Shown here: piece after piece, positions 55,462 through 64,000 of the stretch | Numbering within the stretch: position 1 is the first letter of the stretch | Layout of the letters: each line of letters opens with the position of its first letter | Assembly: GCF_000156575.1 (NCBI RefSeq) | Contig: NZ_GG666045.1 | Coordinates: 366,279 to 430,278 of the forward strand | Source: Anaerococcus lactolyticus ATCC 51172 | GTDB taxonomy: Bacteria; Bacillota; Clostridia; Tissierellales; Peptoniphilaceae | Direction of reading: 5' to 3' | Length of the DNA stretch: 64,000 nucleotides | The notes under the pieces: model-generated | The model's database searches: none | Seen by the model: the letters and a program-made list of their open reading frames with translations, nothing else | Told to the model about the DNA's origin: nothing | Program-made: the position numbers and the translations under genes

Positions 55462-57651
55462 CTACTCTAACTCATCATCTTCTTTATCTTCTGTTTCTGT
55501 TTCATCTGTTTCATTTTCACTTTCTTCTGCCTCTGAAAAGAAATCATCATCTTCCTCCTCAAAGCCTTCAAGCTCCTTATCTTCCTTTTTCTTAACGACC
55601 TTAAAATAATATCCTGCACCTAATGCTCCTGCTACTACAAGAATGAGAATTAAGTAGGTTCCCATATTGCTGCTTTCTTCCTTTTTTACTGGCTTAGGTT
55701 CTTCTTTTTCAGGTTCTTCCTTTTTAATTTCCTGTTTCGGAGCTTCTTTCTTTTCAACCATATTGAGAAGATCATCTTCTGATACTTCTGTTAGGAGCAT
55801 GACATTCTCGCTATCCTCATCGTGATTGATGATTAGATGGAAAGTCTTGCCATTCTTAGTAGTAAAGGTAACAAACTGTCTTGCGTCCGCTGAATACATG
55901 TCCGTTTCTTTCTTATCACTGCTATCTCCATGATGAATCGGATAATCCTTGTTCGCATTATCCTTATTTTCCGTAACAGTTCCTCGTGCCTTTGATGGAG
56001 CAGAAGCAACTCCTTTATTGGTATTTACATTCTTACTTGAACCATCCATAGAGGAATCCTGACTGCTGTTATTGGCAGGTTGTTTCGGTGTCAGCTTATT
56101 GGGATAACGAACTTCTTTTTCTTTTCCATCGGTCTTGCCAACATTGGTGTCCTTTGTAATCTTTCCTGTATTATCCTGTGATGATGAGCCTTTACCCGTA
56201 TCACTTACAGATGTTTGAGGAAAGTTTCCTGTTCCTGTTTTCATTCCAGAGATAGGGCTGATTGGTGTTACAGTAGGATTATGCGTAACTGTAGCCTTGC
56301 CAACCTCATTCGTCTTTTTCTCAAGCTCCTTAATTTTCTCAGTTAGCTTCTCTATCTCCTTTTTCATATCCGCCGATAAATCCTTATCGTCTTTGCCCTT
56401 CTCAAGTTTTTCCTTCAGCTTATCTATTTTTTCCTCAAGGTCTTTGATTTTCTCCTTTTGCTTGTCGCTTAATTTATCCTTGTCCTTAATCTCCTGACTT
56501 AGCTTATCAAGTTTTTCCTGAAGTTCCTTAGATTCCTTTTCCATTTTGGAAATATCATCTTTGCTAAGCTCTGTTTGAGTTCCCTTATCTTCTGTTTTTG
56601 GCTTTTCCGTCTGCGTCTGAGCATTACTTTCTAACTTCTTTACAATTCGGATAATACTATCGCTTCCATCACCTTTTACTGTGTAGCTTACAAAATCGTC
56701 ATTAAAACTCATATTATCAGGAAGCATTTCAAGGTCAGACGCATCAATCATCTGATTTTTGTCAAAGAAAGCTGAATACTCCTTATATACCTTTCCATCC
56801 TGATATTTATATTTGACCTTTACTTTACTTTTTGTCTGACTTTCCTGATTCTTAGTATCCTTATTATCTGTTTGAGCTGACGCATTCGCTACCCTCTTAT
56901 ATAAATCCTCTAAAGGTAATTCAAGGTATGGGACGCCGGTATGAAATCTATTCCATGTTTCAATAATCAGCTTGTCCTTAACAATCTTAATTTCTTTTAC
57001 ATTATTGATATTGGGATTTGCTTCCTTTACTCTGCCAATAATAGAGTTCTTTGTTTCCTCTTTAAGCTCTCCCTCATAGTCAACTGTTACTTTCTCGATT
57101 TTTCTATTTATCTGTAAGACAGGGCAGGTATAGACAATGACATTTGCTTTCTTTCCTTTTACAGTTCGTTCTTCTGCATTTTCTGTAATATCTCCAATAT
57201 AGTAATTATCTTTATCTCTTGGAGAAACGATACTTGTAAAAGCACCTGTCCCTACATTATGAATTCGATAATAAGGATAAGTTTTCTTTGTCATATATAT
57301 TAGATCATCTAACTGATTTTCTTTGTCCATGTTCTCATTGGTAAAGGTTTCATTATACTTATCGACAACCACACCGCCCTTTTCTTCAAAGGATTTTGAT
57401 AAGGAAAACTTAAAGTTCAATGGCTGACCTTCTTTATTTTCTTTTCCGACATAATAAAATCCTCTAAAGGTGTCATCTGAAGTATGATCCTCAAATTTCA
57501 GTTCATAATATGTTTCATATTTTTCAGGCGGTTCATTTGACGCAAACACTGTCTTTGCACCAACTTTTAACACCCCTAAAACTCCACCCATTAACAGGGT
57601 AAAAGCTACAACAATGGCTGTAATTCTTTTATTTTTCAAACTGGTTTTCAT
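55462..57651 (-). CDS. DUF4366 (CD1107-type) surface protein of the conjugative element
   Basis: The 729-residue protein has a signal peptide (about residues 1-36) and an extracellular region. A long coiled coil (about 365-455, repeated KEL/KD heptads) and a Ser/Thr/Asn-rich linker with PKQPANNSSQDSS follow. A second domain before residue 620 reads YSADARQFVTFTTKNGKTFH. One membrane segment (about 660-680) and an acidic tail end the protein. This matches the surface-exposed DUF4366 protein of Tn1549-like elements, thought to act in mating contact. It overlaps the DUF4315 gene by 23 bases. Confidence 0.85.
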   Translation of the reverse strand: MKTSLKNKRITAIVVAFTLLMGGVLGVLKVGAKTVFASNEPPEKYETYYELKFEDHTSDDTFRGFYYVGKENKEGQPLNFKFSLSKSFEEKGGVVVDKYNETFTNENMDKENQLDDLIYMTKKTYPYYRIHNVGTGAFTSIVSPRDKDNYYIGDITENAEERTVKGKKANVIVYTCPVLQINRKIEKVTVDYEGELKEETKNSIIGRVKEANPNINNVKEIKIVKDKLIIETWNRFHTGVPYLELPLEDLYKRVANASAQTDNKDTKNQESQTKSKVKVKYKYQDGKVYKEYSAFFDKNQMIDASDLEMLPDNMSFNDDFVSYTVKGDGSDSIIRIVKKLESNAQTQTEKPKTEDKGTQTELSKDDISKMEKESKELQEKLDKLSQEIKDKDKLSDKQKEKIKDLEEKIDKLKEKLEKGKDDKDLSADMKKEIEKLTEKIKELEKKTNEVGKATVTHNPTVTPISPISGMKTGTGNFPQTSVSDTGKGSSSQDNTGKITKDTNVGKTDGKEKEVRYPNKLTPKQPANNSSQDSSMDGSSKNVNTNKGVASAPSKARGTVTENKDNANKDYPIHHGDSSDKKETDMYSADARQFVTFTTKNGKTFHLIINHDEDSENVMLLTEVSEDDLLNMVEKKEAPKQEIKKEEPEKEEPKPVKKEESSNMGTYLILILVVAGALGAGYYFKVVKKKEDKELEGFEEEDDDFFSEAEESENETDETETEDKEDDELE

Positions 57652-57865
57652 TTGTTTTCTCCTTTTTCACTTCTGCTTTTTCTCTGTTTACTTTTGCCAT
57701 CAGATCAGAAATTGTAATGTTGTTCTTTCTGCAAATGGCAATAATTTCTTCGTTTTCAAGTTCTTCCTCACGAATGAATAAAGGCTCCAATTCTTCATCA
57801 ATCAGAGCCTTTTTATCCCTTAACTTCTTTATTCTGTTTTTTACTGCTGTCAGTTCTTTTTTCAA
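57629..57865 (-). CDS. DUF4315 family protein
   Basis: The 78-residue, charged, helical protein begins MKKELTAVKNRIKKLRDKKA and carries IEELLPLF-like DEELEPLFIREEELENEEI and NNITISDLMAKVNREKAE. It matches the DUF4315 protein encoded between the CHAP hydrolase and DUF4366 genes of this element family. Its role is unknown. Confidence 0.85.
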   Translation of the reverse strand: MKKELTAVKNRIKKLRDKKALIDEELEPLFIREEELENEEIIAICRKNNITISDLMAKVNREKAEVKKEKTNENQFEK

Positions 57866-57877
57866 ATTGTGTCCTCC

Positions 57878-60037
57878 TTATCTGTTTACATTTGGCGGAA
57901 AGCCGAAACCTACGGGATGATGCTGACAAAAAGATGCTATCCAATCATCTAAGGTAGTTACTCTGATTCTCCCGATATTATCTATTACCTTGCCATCGCC
58001 TATATAAATGCCTACATGACCATAGGTAAGTCCTGCACTGCTTCCGCTACTACTGCTTTCAACTGCAACAAGCATTCCTACCTTGAGTTTTGATTTATCT
58101 GATGTAAAGGTGTAGTTTCGGTACATATCACAAGCATTTCCTCCGATATATCCAAGTCCTGCATTTTGATAGACCTGCGATACCCACATAGCACACCAGC
58201 CTGCACCCGGAGATGGCGTAATGTAGGCAGCATTGACAATCTTCTTTTGAACTTCCGTAGAAGCCTCATACTCTTTTCCGCCTCCGATACCTCCATTGGA
58301 AGCAATAAGGTCGCTATTGCCAAAGGCTTCTCCCATATTTCCTTGCGCAAGGAATAAGGCTTCATAGTGCTTTAAGTTATCGGGATAATCAGCAAATATC
58401 TTTCGGATAATGCTGTCCATCTCTTTTTTATACAGCGTTACAATGAGCTTTTTATACTCATAAGGTTCTTCATGGCTTTCGGTATATTCGTTTCCATCTT
58501 CATCGGTATAGGTATCTGTAACTGTCCTGTATCTGATTTCCACTTCTTCCTTATACTCAAGGTCATACATGGACTTAAAAAGCTCATTTAATACAGAACT
58601 TACTTCTGATACATTCTTTACTTCCCCACACCTTGATGTAATGTAGGATAAAAGCTCATGGACATTATGACCGATGTACTCTGTGTTATTTAGGATGTAC
58701 TCGTCATATCCGGGATAATTTTCTTTGACATGATCAACCTCGTTTTGAAGCTCACTTTCCATAGCGGAAAAATTCTGATTGATTTCATTTAGGACATTTG
58801 GCTTTGACAAATAGCTTGTTGTAAGAACAGAACTTGTGGAGTTCATAAAGCCTGTCATTCCCGTTCCTGCAAAGTTGATAAAGAAAGTTCCCAAAATAAT
58901 AAGACCTATGAAAATAATCATAAGTCCCTTCGCTTTTCTTAATATAACTTCCTTTGAACTTTTAAGACTTCCTATAAGCCCTTCCTTAATGCGATCTCTA
59001 AGCCTTGACTTATTCTGCCTTTTAATGGAATCTTTCATCTGCTTTCGCTTCTGAAATCGCTTAAAGTTATTTGCTTTTTGATACTCCTGTGTCTTTTTTA
59101 GCTCCTCTTTGGCATCTCGAAATTCAAGTTTGGATTTTCGCTTTCTGATTTTATAGTCCTTATTCGTAAGGTCATATCCTTTTTTTGCTCTTTTCTTATC
59201 TGAATAGTTCTTAATGCCATGAATGAGTTTTGAGCTTGTGTCGGCTGTTTTTTCTCCTGCCTCTACCCCTTGATTTTCATCACTTCCATGAGATAAATAA
59301 TCTCTTACGGTTTCACTTCCTTTAGCAAGTCCTGATAAAGCGGACACTTTAGAAGCCTTATCCCTAAAAGTTCTTTCCTGTTCTTTAGAAAGCCTGTTTT
59401 TCTTTTCTCTATCAAGAATGGCTTCTTTTCCGCTTTTTTTATTGTCAGCCTTTTCCTCTTTGGATTCTTTGTCCTTTTTTCTGGTATAGAGCTTATCGGA
59501 ATAGTTTTTTCTCTTATATTTTTTCTTTTGAGCCTTTTGGCTTTTTGAAAAGCCTTTTGTATCTTCTGCTTTACGATGAAGGTTGTCCTCTACATCATAG
59601 GTTGACTCAAAATAGTCGCTGTCCCTAAAGTCATTGTCATATCTATCTATGATTCCGTCATTATCAAGGTCTTTTCCTAAAGGATCATAGATTTTTCCAT
59701 CCTTAACCTCAGTAATATAATCTGCTTTTCCAATTTCTTTTTGACTTACACCTTCTGTTTCAGCTACAGAAGCTACGCTATCCTTATCGGAAGCTCTATA
59801 CCTTGCATTTCTTTTAGAAGTTTTTCCGTTTAATTCAGTTTCTGCACTTCTCTTACTGACCTTTTCATGAACCTTATCTTGAAATCTGTCTTTGTCATGG
59901 ACAATTTTCCCTCTGTAATCATCATTATGCTTTAGTTTATTTTCTTCAGGCCCTATGCTGCTATTACTTTGCAGCCTTTCCTTTTCAATCCTTGCCCTTT
60001 GCCTTTCCTTAAAGTCCTTTTTCAGTTTCTTTCCCAT
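57878..60037 (-). CDS. Bifunctional CHAP-type cell-wall hydrolase of the conjugation apparatus
   Basis: The 719-residue protein has a long, charged N-terminal cytoplasmic region (to about 365) and a membrane segment (about 370-395). An extracellular region with a helical module (around 420-560) and a C-terminal CHAP-like domain follow. The Cys is in GAGWCAMWVSQVYQN (about 610) and the His in TYGHVGIYIGDG (about 680). Such proteins cut peptidoglycan locally so that the conjugation channel can be built. It starts five bases after virB4. Confidence 0.85.
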   Translation of the reverse strand: MGKKLKKDFKERQRARIEKERLQSNSSIGPEENKLKHNDDYRGKIVHDKDRFQDKVHEKVSKRSAETELNGKTSKRNARYRASDKDSVASVAETEGVSQKEIGKADYITEVKDGKIYDPLGKDLDNDGIIDRYDNDFRDSDYFESTYDVEDNLHRKAEDTKGFSKSQKAQKKKYKRKNYSDKLYTRKKDKESKEEKADNKKSGKEAILDREKKNRLSKEQERTFRDKASKVSALSGLAKGSETVRDYLSHGSDENQGVEAGEKTADTSSKLIHGIKNYSDKKRAKKGYDLTNKDYKIRKRKSKLEFRDAKEELKKTQEYQKANNFKRFQKRKQMKDSIKRQNKSRLRDRIKEGLIGSLKSSKEVILRKAKGLMIIFIGLIILGTFFINFAGTGMTGFMNSTSSVLTTSYLSKPNVLNEINQNFSAMESELQNEVDHVKENYPGYDEYILNNTEYIGHNVHELLSYITSRCGEVKNVSEVSSVLNELFKSMYDLEYKEEVEIRYRTVTDTYTDEDGNEYTESHEEPYEYKKLIVTLYKKEMDSIIRKIFADYPDNLKHYEALFLAQGNMGEAFGNSDLIASNGGIGGGKEYEASTEVQKKIVNAAYITPSPGAGWCAMWVSQVYQNAGLGYIGGNACDMYRNYTFTSDKSKLKVGMLVAVESSSSGSSAGLTYGHVGIYIGDGKVIDNIGRIRVTTLDDWIASFCQHHPVGFGFPPNVNR

Positions 60038-60041
60038 AAGC

Positions 60042-62471
60042 CTACCTCACTTCTTCAGGCTTGGTTGTCATCTTCTGATAAAGAATAGTATCTTTCGGAA
60101 ACTTATCAAGGAAAGGTACAATGGTATTTCCAAAGAACAAAAGTCCTTCTCCTGCATTGGAATTAGTTACATATTTTAGCTGTGGCTGTGAGATTTTAAG
60201 TTTCCTTGCTAAAATTTCTCTATCGCCTGAAGCTTGATTAAGCATTAAAACAAAGTCCGTATTATCAAAGATATTTTCAATTTCCTTACTCATCAGTAGG
60301 TCTTTGACATTCTGTGTAATTCCTGTCGGAATTCCTCCCCACTTACGAAATCTTTTCCAAATCTCTACGGAATAGGAAGCTGTCTGCTCGTCTTTTAACA
60401 ATAAGTGAAACTCGTCGATATAGTACCTTGTAGCCTTATTTCCCCTATTTTGCGATACCTTATTCCACACCTGATCCTGTATAACAAGCATACCGATTTT
60501 CTTTAGCTGACTTCCAAGCTCTTTAATATCAAAACAAAGGAGCTTCTTATTTAAGTCCACATTTGACCTGTGATTAAAAACATTAAGGGAACCTGATACA
60601 TAGATTTCCATCTCCGTTGCCAGCTTTTTACCGACCTTTTCTTCCTGTCCTTTTAACATATCGTATAGGTCTTGAAGTATAGGCATATTACAAGGTTCTG
60701 GATTTTCAAAATACCTTTCGTAAATCTTAGGTAAGCACCTGTCTATAACGGACTTTTCTTCTGCCGTAAGACCACTACCGCCTACTACAAGCTCCAGCAT
60801 ACTCATAATGAAGTTTGCTTTGTCTTTCAGTGGCGCATCCCCATCGCCATAGTTCATATTTATATCAAGGGGATTCAGGTAATCTTTGGACTTACTGCTG
60901 ACTTTAATGACTTCTCCATTAAATTGTCTTACAAGGTTTCCATACTCTCCTTCCGGATCGCAGATAATCACATCATCGTCTGTTACTAAAATTGCATTTG
61001 CCATTTCTCTTTTAGCACTAAAGGATTTACCACTTCCAGGAGTTCCGAGGATTAGACCGTTTGGATTTTTGAGTTTTTTCCTATCTGCCATAATCAGGTT
61101 ATGGCTTAAGGCATTTAGTCCGTAATAAAGACTGTTACTTGAATTGATAAATAGCTCCTCTGTAGTAAAAGGCATAAATACTGCCGTAGATGATGAGGTT
61201 AGTCCTCTGTCAATTTCAATCTTATTTACCCCAAGTGGAAGTACACTGATTAAGCCCTGCTCCTGTGAGTGATCAAGTCTTTTTAACTTGCAATTATGCT
61301 TATTGGCAATGGAGCTGATTTGAGAAATGGTATTATCCAGCTTTTGAATTGTCCTTGCAAAGTTCATAAAGATAATGGTTACGACAAACATACGCTCATC
61401 TCTTGTCTGGAGGTCTTTTAAAAGGCTTTTTACATCTTCTCCATAGGTAATTAAATCACTTGGAAGAATGTCCATATCATATCCCGACCTTACAGCCTTT
61501 TTGTTTTCCTCAATCTTCATCTTGTCAATATCGGTATTTTTTCTCTTTACCATTTTAATAGCCTCCGATTGGTCGATTGCCTTAATATGAAATGAAATAT
61601 TGATGTTATCATCAATATCCAAAAACTCGGCAAGCATACGGTCTGAAAGCTCACTTGCAAGAATTTGAAAATGACTTACTGCCCCGATAAATTTTCCAAA
61701 CTTAAAGTACCTTGAAGGCGTGAAGTTAAATTCATCAGGTACAATGTATGTTTTAGTGCTTTCCCTTTTCCTCAGATTTTTGTATGAAAACTCAAAGGTC
61801 TTATTGGGATTTAATATATCGTGAAGAATCTTGAGTCTTTCTTCTCCGTTCAGGCTTTCTGCTCTTACTCCCATACTTTTAAGACTCGATAATATATCTA
61901 TCTCCAGTCTTTCCAGTTTTGAAGTAGCCTGCTCTAAATTATCCGCTTCCACCGTAAAGGTTACATACTTTGATTTTTTCAGTCCGTTATTTCCCTTTAC
62001 AATCTGACTTTTGAGCATTTCTCGAAACTCAAGGCGTATATCGTCAAACCCGTCCTTTTTATCCGGTATTTGTATGGCTGATTTCATTTCTTCGTTTCTA
62101 CCAAGCTGATTGATATATGAAAACTCTATGCTGATACTTGGATCAAAGGAATTAAGAAAGTTTGCAAACTGATTAAAAATCAAATCCCTATCTTCTTCTA
62201 AGGCAAGCTGATAGTTTATATCCTCAAAGGCGATACTCTTATTAAAATGCTTTTCATCAATCTGACATATCCCGCTTTTTAAAAGTCTAAGGTAAGGAAT
62301 GGTATCTTCAACTGTGTATCTTTTCGGCTCTTTCCTAAAGATAAGGTCAAGTAATCCGCCCCTATCTTTTTTAGACTTTTCCTTATTTTGCTTTAAGTCC
62401 TGTTTTTGACTTCTTAACTTCTTTTGGTTTTGTTCTAACTTTAGCTGCTGAATCTTTCTTTTGTCTTTCAA
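60042..62471 (-). CDS. VirB4/TraE-type conjugation ATPase
   Basis: The 809-residue ATPase carries Walker A GLILGTPGSGKSFSAKREMA (about residues 470-489) and Walker B TRYYIDEFHLLL near 690. A C-terminal region GIPTGITQNVKDLLMSKEIE fits VirB4. It powers the type IV secretion channel. The N-terminus begins with a basic Gln/Lys-rich stretch. Its start overlaps the end of the PrgI gene by 89 bases, a common arrangement in this element family. Confidence 0.9.
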   Translation of the reverse strand: MKDKRKIQQLKLEQNQKKLRSQKQDLKQNKEKSKKDRGGLLDLIFRKEPKRYTVEDTIPYLRLLKSGICQIDEKHFNKSIAFEDINYQLALEEDRDLIFNQFANFLNSFDPSISIEFSYINQLGRNEEMKSAIQIPDKKDGFDDIRLEFREMLKSQIVKGNNGLKKSKYVTFTVEADNLEQATSKLERLEIDILSSLKSMGVRAESLNGEERLKILHDILNPNKTFEFSYKNLRKRESTKTYIVPDEFNFTPSRYFKFGKFIGAVSHFQILASELSDRMLAEFLDIDDNINISFHIKAIDQSEAIKMVKRKNTDIDKMKIEENKKAVRSGYDMDILPSDLITYGEDVKSLLKDLQTRDERMFVVTIIFMNFARTIQKLDNTISQISSIANKHNCKLKRLDHSQEQGLISVLPLGVNKIEIDRGLTSSSTAVFMPFTTEELFINSSNSLYYGLNALSHNLIMADRKKLKNPNGLILGTPGSGKSFSAKREMANAILVTDDDVIICDPEGEYGNLVRQFNGEVIKVSSKSKDYLNPLDINMNYGDGDAPLKDKANFIMSMLELVVGGSGLTAEEKSVIDRCLPKIYERYFENPEPCNMPILQDLYDMLKGQEEKVGKKLATEMEIYVSGSLNVFNHRSNVDLNKKLLCFDIKELGSQLKKIGMLVIQDQVWNKVSQNRGNKATRYYIDEFHLLLKDEQTASYSVEIWKRFRKWGGIPTGITQNVKDLLMSKEIENIFDNTDFVLMLNQASGDREILARKLKISQPQLKYVTNSNAGEGLLFFGNTIVPFLDKFPKDTILYQKMTTKPEEVR

Positions 62472-62772
62472 GGTAAACCTCCTTCCTCACTCTTTTTTGT
62501 GGCTGATAAAATTTGTGAAGGTAAATATACTTAAAATATTTCTCAAAGCTAAGTCCGTCCTTTTCAAAAAGAGTGATGAAAAATATGGGAAGTGTGGACA
62601 CAATGAGAAAGATGACTGCTATATCATTTGGAACTACCTTTCGCATAAATAAATAGATTGGTATTCCAATCAGTCCTGCAATCGTAAAACCGATAAGCTG
62701 TCTTTTTGTCAGGTTGAATGCCACCTTTGTTTTTACCTTCTTTAAGTCTTTTGGGATAGGTACATACGCCAT
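62383..62772 (-). CDS. PrgI family conjugation protein
   Basis: The 129-residue protein has the PrgI N-terminus AYVPIPKDLKKVKTKVAFNL and TKRQLIGFTIAGLIGIPIYL. It has two membrane segments (about 28-46 and 52-70) and a basic tail with coiled character. PrgI is a small component of the Gram-positive mating channel. It lies four bases after the 88-residue membrane protein gene. Confidence 0.9.
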   Translation of the reverse strand: MAYVPIPKDLKKVKTKVAFNLTKRQLIGFTIAGLIGIPIYLFMRKVVPNDIAVIFLIVSTLPIFFITLFEKDGLSFEKYFKYIYLHKFYQPQKRVRKEVYLERQKKDSAAKVRTKPKEVKKSKTGLKAK

Positions 62773-62775
62773 AAC

Positions 62776-63042
62776 TTACCTCCCATCTTCTTTATCCTTT
62801 GAAAGCTCCTCTATATGCTCATATACGGAGCCGATTTCTTCCTGAATACTTGCAATCTGTTTATCTGTACTTCTGTTATATCTTTCCTGCATTAGACAAA
62901 AATCATTATGGCAGCGACCGATGTCCTTTGTTCTTTCTTCCAAGTCATTCACTTTGCTGTGAAGCCTGATTCTATCCATCACCGCCAAAATACCCGTTCC
63001 AACTGCTACTACTATCAATACTGTTTTTCTTTTGTTCATCAT
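62776..63042 (-). CDS. Small N-terminal-membrane protein of the conjugation module
   Basis: The 88-residue protein has one N-terminal membrane segment (KTVLIVVAVGTGILAVMD) and a coiled coil. No family name can be given; a small protein of this type is often encoded next to the VirB6-like gene in these elements. A GAAAGGATAG site precedes the ATG. Confidence 0.65.
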   Translation of the reverse strand: MMNKRKTVLIVVAVGTGILAVMDRIRLHSKVNDLEERTKDIGRCHNDFCLMQERYNRSTDKQIASIQEEIGSVYEHIEELSKDKEDGR

Positions 63043-63056
63043 ATCTATCCTTTCTT

Positions 63057-63920
63057 TTAGTGTGCATTTAATACGCTTTTGGCCAGTGTTCCGCTCTTTA
63101 GCATCATTAACCCCAGCAAAACCGCATATCCAAGTATCGTAAAGGTACTTGTGTGTATATCTGTTATTTGTATTGTCTTAACTAATACTGCGTATATTCC
63201 AAGACAAACCATTAAAAAGAGTCCTTGTAATCCTATGGCAAATAAGCCTTTGATATAGTTTGTTCCGATTTGTCCCCACTCTTTGTTTCCCATTGTGGCA
63301 AAAGGAATGGCTGAAACGGATGAGTAAACATAAATCTCAAACATTCTGCCGTATACCACAAGCATAATCACAATGGAAATGACCTGTATTGCCACCTTTA
63401 TGAGCGAGGTTTCAAAGAGTATCATGACAAGCTCTCCAAGACCTTTATCTTTTAAGCCTTCTACCATCGTTACAATCTGATCTCCAGAGATAACGGCAGA
63501 GGTGTTAATTACCCCTGCCGCTTTATTTACCATATGCTGTGCCACATCAAAGACTGCCATAGAAAACTGAAAAGCGTGAGACACTAACCATACGGCAATC
63601 CACATCTTTATGATGTACTTGAAAAATTCAAAGGTATCCGTATCGTGCATATTGTTCTTTTGCATAACCATATTGATAAGCTCGATACAAAGGACTGCCG
63701 TTATGATTAGCCCTGCAATGGGGATAATGACAGAGTCGTTAATGCTTTTGATAAAACTAAAAACCTGTCCGTTCCACCCCATCGGTGTCTTTCCCACATC
63801 CGTTGCAATCGCACCAACTTTATCGTTGATGTCAAGAAACATGGACTCTAAGTTTGCTTGGATACCGCCCAGTAGAAGATCTTTGAAAAACTCCTCTATC
63901 TTGTCGAATATCCCAAACAT
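63057..63920 (-). CDS. VirB6/TrbL-like conjugation membrane protein
   Basis: The 287-residue protein has about six membrane segments, with MGWNGQVFSFIKSINDSVII and AIPFATMGNKEWGQIGTNYI in loops. This matches the VirB6/TrbL-type protein encoded near Maff2 in Tn1549-like elements. It forms part of the transfer channel in the membrane. Confidence 0.85.
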   Translation of the reverse strand: MFGIFDKIEEFFKDLLLGGIQANLESMFLDINDKVGAIATDVGKTPMGWNGQVFSFIKSINDSVIIPIAGLIITAVLCIELINMVMQKNNMHDTDTFEFFKYIIKMWIAVWLVSHAFQFSMAVFDVAQHMVNKAAGVINTSAVISGDQIVTMVEGLKDKGLGELVMILFETSLIKVAIQVISIVIMLVVYGRMFEIYVYSSVSAIPFATMGNKEWGQIGTNYIKGLFAIGLQGLFLMVCLGIYAVLVKTIQITDIHTSTFTILGYAVLLGLMMLKSGTLAKSVLNAH

Positions 63921-63939
63921 TTAATTTCTCCTTTTCTTC

Positions 63940-64000
63940 TTACTTGAGTACATTTGCAAGAAGCGGAATCAGCTTTAATCCGATAAGGACAATGCCGCCT
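63940..64000 (-). CDS. Maff2 family protein, C-terminal fragment
   Basis: Codons to the left window edge from TAA (63940-63942) read GGIVLIGLKLIPLLANVLK, the typical C-terminal hydrophobic end of Maff2 proteins of conjugative elements. The rest is outside the window. Confidence 0.75.
   Translation of the reverse strand, partial: GGIVLIGLKLIPLLANVLK

Larger units (their letters stand above)
44141..64000 (-). mobile_element. Tn1549/CTn-like integrative conjugative element, conjugation module
   Basis: All genes are on the minus strand and follow the conserved order of Tn1549-type elements: Maff2, VirB6-like, small membrane protein, PrgI, VirB4/TraE, CHAP peptidase, DUF4315, DUF4366, topoisomerase III, AlbA_2-type regulator, SNF2/methylase. 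The left end of the element is a truncated large serine recombinase fused to SNF2. No relaxase or intact recombinase occurs in this part. Base composition in the core is less AT-rich than in the chromosome. The element continues past 64000, where VirD4 and other parts should lie. Confidence 0.88.

Noticed and set aside
58078..58365. 95-codon alternative frame in the CHAP gene
   Set aside because: Composition and lack of a good ribosome site suggest a shadow of the CHAP reading frame.
1..64000. CRISPR arrays, tRNA or rRNA genes, intact insertion sequences
   Set aside because: No regular short spaced repeats, cloverleaf consensus such as GGTTCGAATCC, rRNA sequence, or transposase gene was found on reading both strands.

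Overview
The window looks like a chromosome segment of a low-GC, Gram-positive anaerobe of the Peptoniphilaceae/Tissierellia type (Anaerococcus- or Peptoniphilus-like). The evidence is strong GGAGG-type ribosome binding sites, AT-rich codon use, lipoprotein and amino-acid transport genes of Firmicutes type, a T-box leader and a Tn1549-like conjugative element. The genus is an inference; no rRNA or tRNA gene was found in the window.

Region 1 (1-34.7 kb) is ordinary chromosome, mostly transcribed on the minus strand. It holds trmB, a DegV protein, brnQ, an ArsC/Spx-like protein, a short MprF-like lysyltransferase with an overlapping alpha/beta hydrolase, pepA, and a complete branched-chain amino acid ABC transporter (livJ-livH-livM-livG-livF) behind a T-box leader. 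Next come mgtE behind a leader with a 15-codon upstream ORF and competing stems, a HAD phosphatase, an EEP-family phosphatase/nuclease, GNAT enzymes, an XRE regulator with an adjoining membrane protein, and a protein combining a HEPN-like motif with a PD-(D/E)XK-like motif. A hotdog thioesterase, a tenA remnant, an NSS symporter, a CaiB-type CoA transferase, a DEAD-box helicase with an intrinsic terminator in its leader, a potassium channel and a tro/mnt-type metal-uptake operon (SBP, ATPase, two permeases, DtxR-like regulator) complete the region. The metal operon promoter lies between a Fur box and a DtxR-type palindrome.

Region 2 (34.7-44.1 kb) is accessory. It holds a 725-residue protein of unknown function, a divergent cell-surface protein with three related repeats, and a GmrSD-like DUF262/DUF1524/DUF4268 protein. 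It also holds a metallo-beta-lactamase/AlkD-like chimera and a SAM methyltransferase with a Fur-like site in its 5' leader. AT-rich spacers contain decayed gene scraps.

Region 3 (44.1-64 kb, continuing off the right edge) is the conjugation module of a Tn1549/CTn-like integrative conjugative element, all on the minus strand. In transcription order it carries Maff2 (partial), a VirB6/TrbL-like protein, a small membrane protein, PrgI, VirB4/TraE, a CHAP hydrolase, DUF4315, DUF4366, topoisomerase III, an AbrB-like protein, an AlbA_2-type regulator and a giant SNF2/methylase protein. The SNF2 gene is fused in frame to the C-terminal half of a large serine recombinase. The second helicase lobe and the recombinase catalytic domain are therefore both missing. 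This looks like a deletion that has probably stranded the element in the chromosome. A second open frame with its own Shine-Dalgarno site is nested inside the linker of the SNF2 gene.
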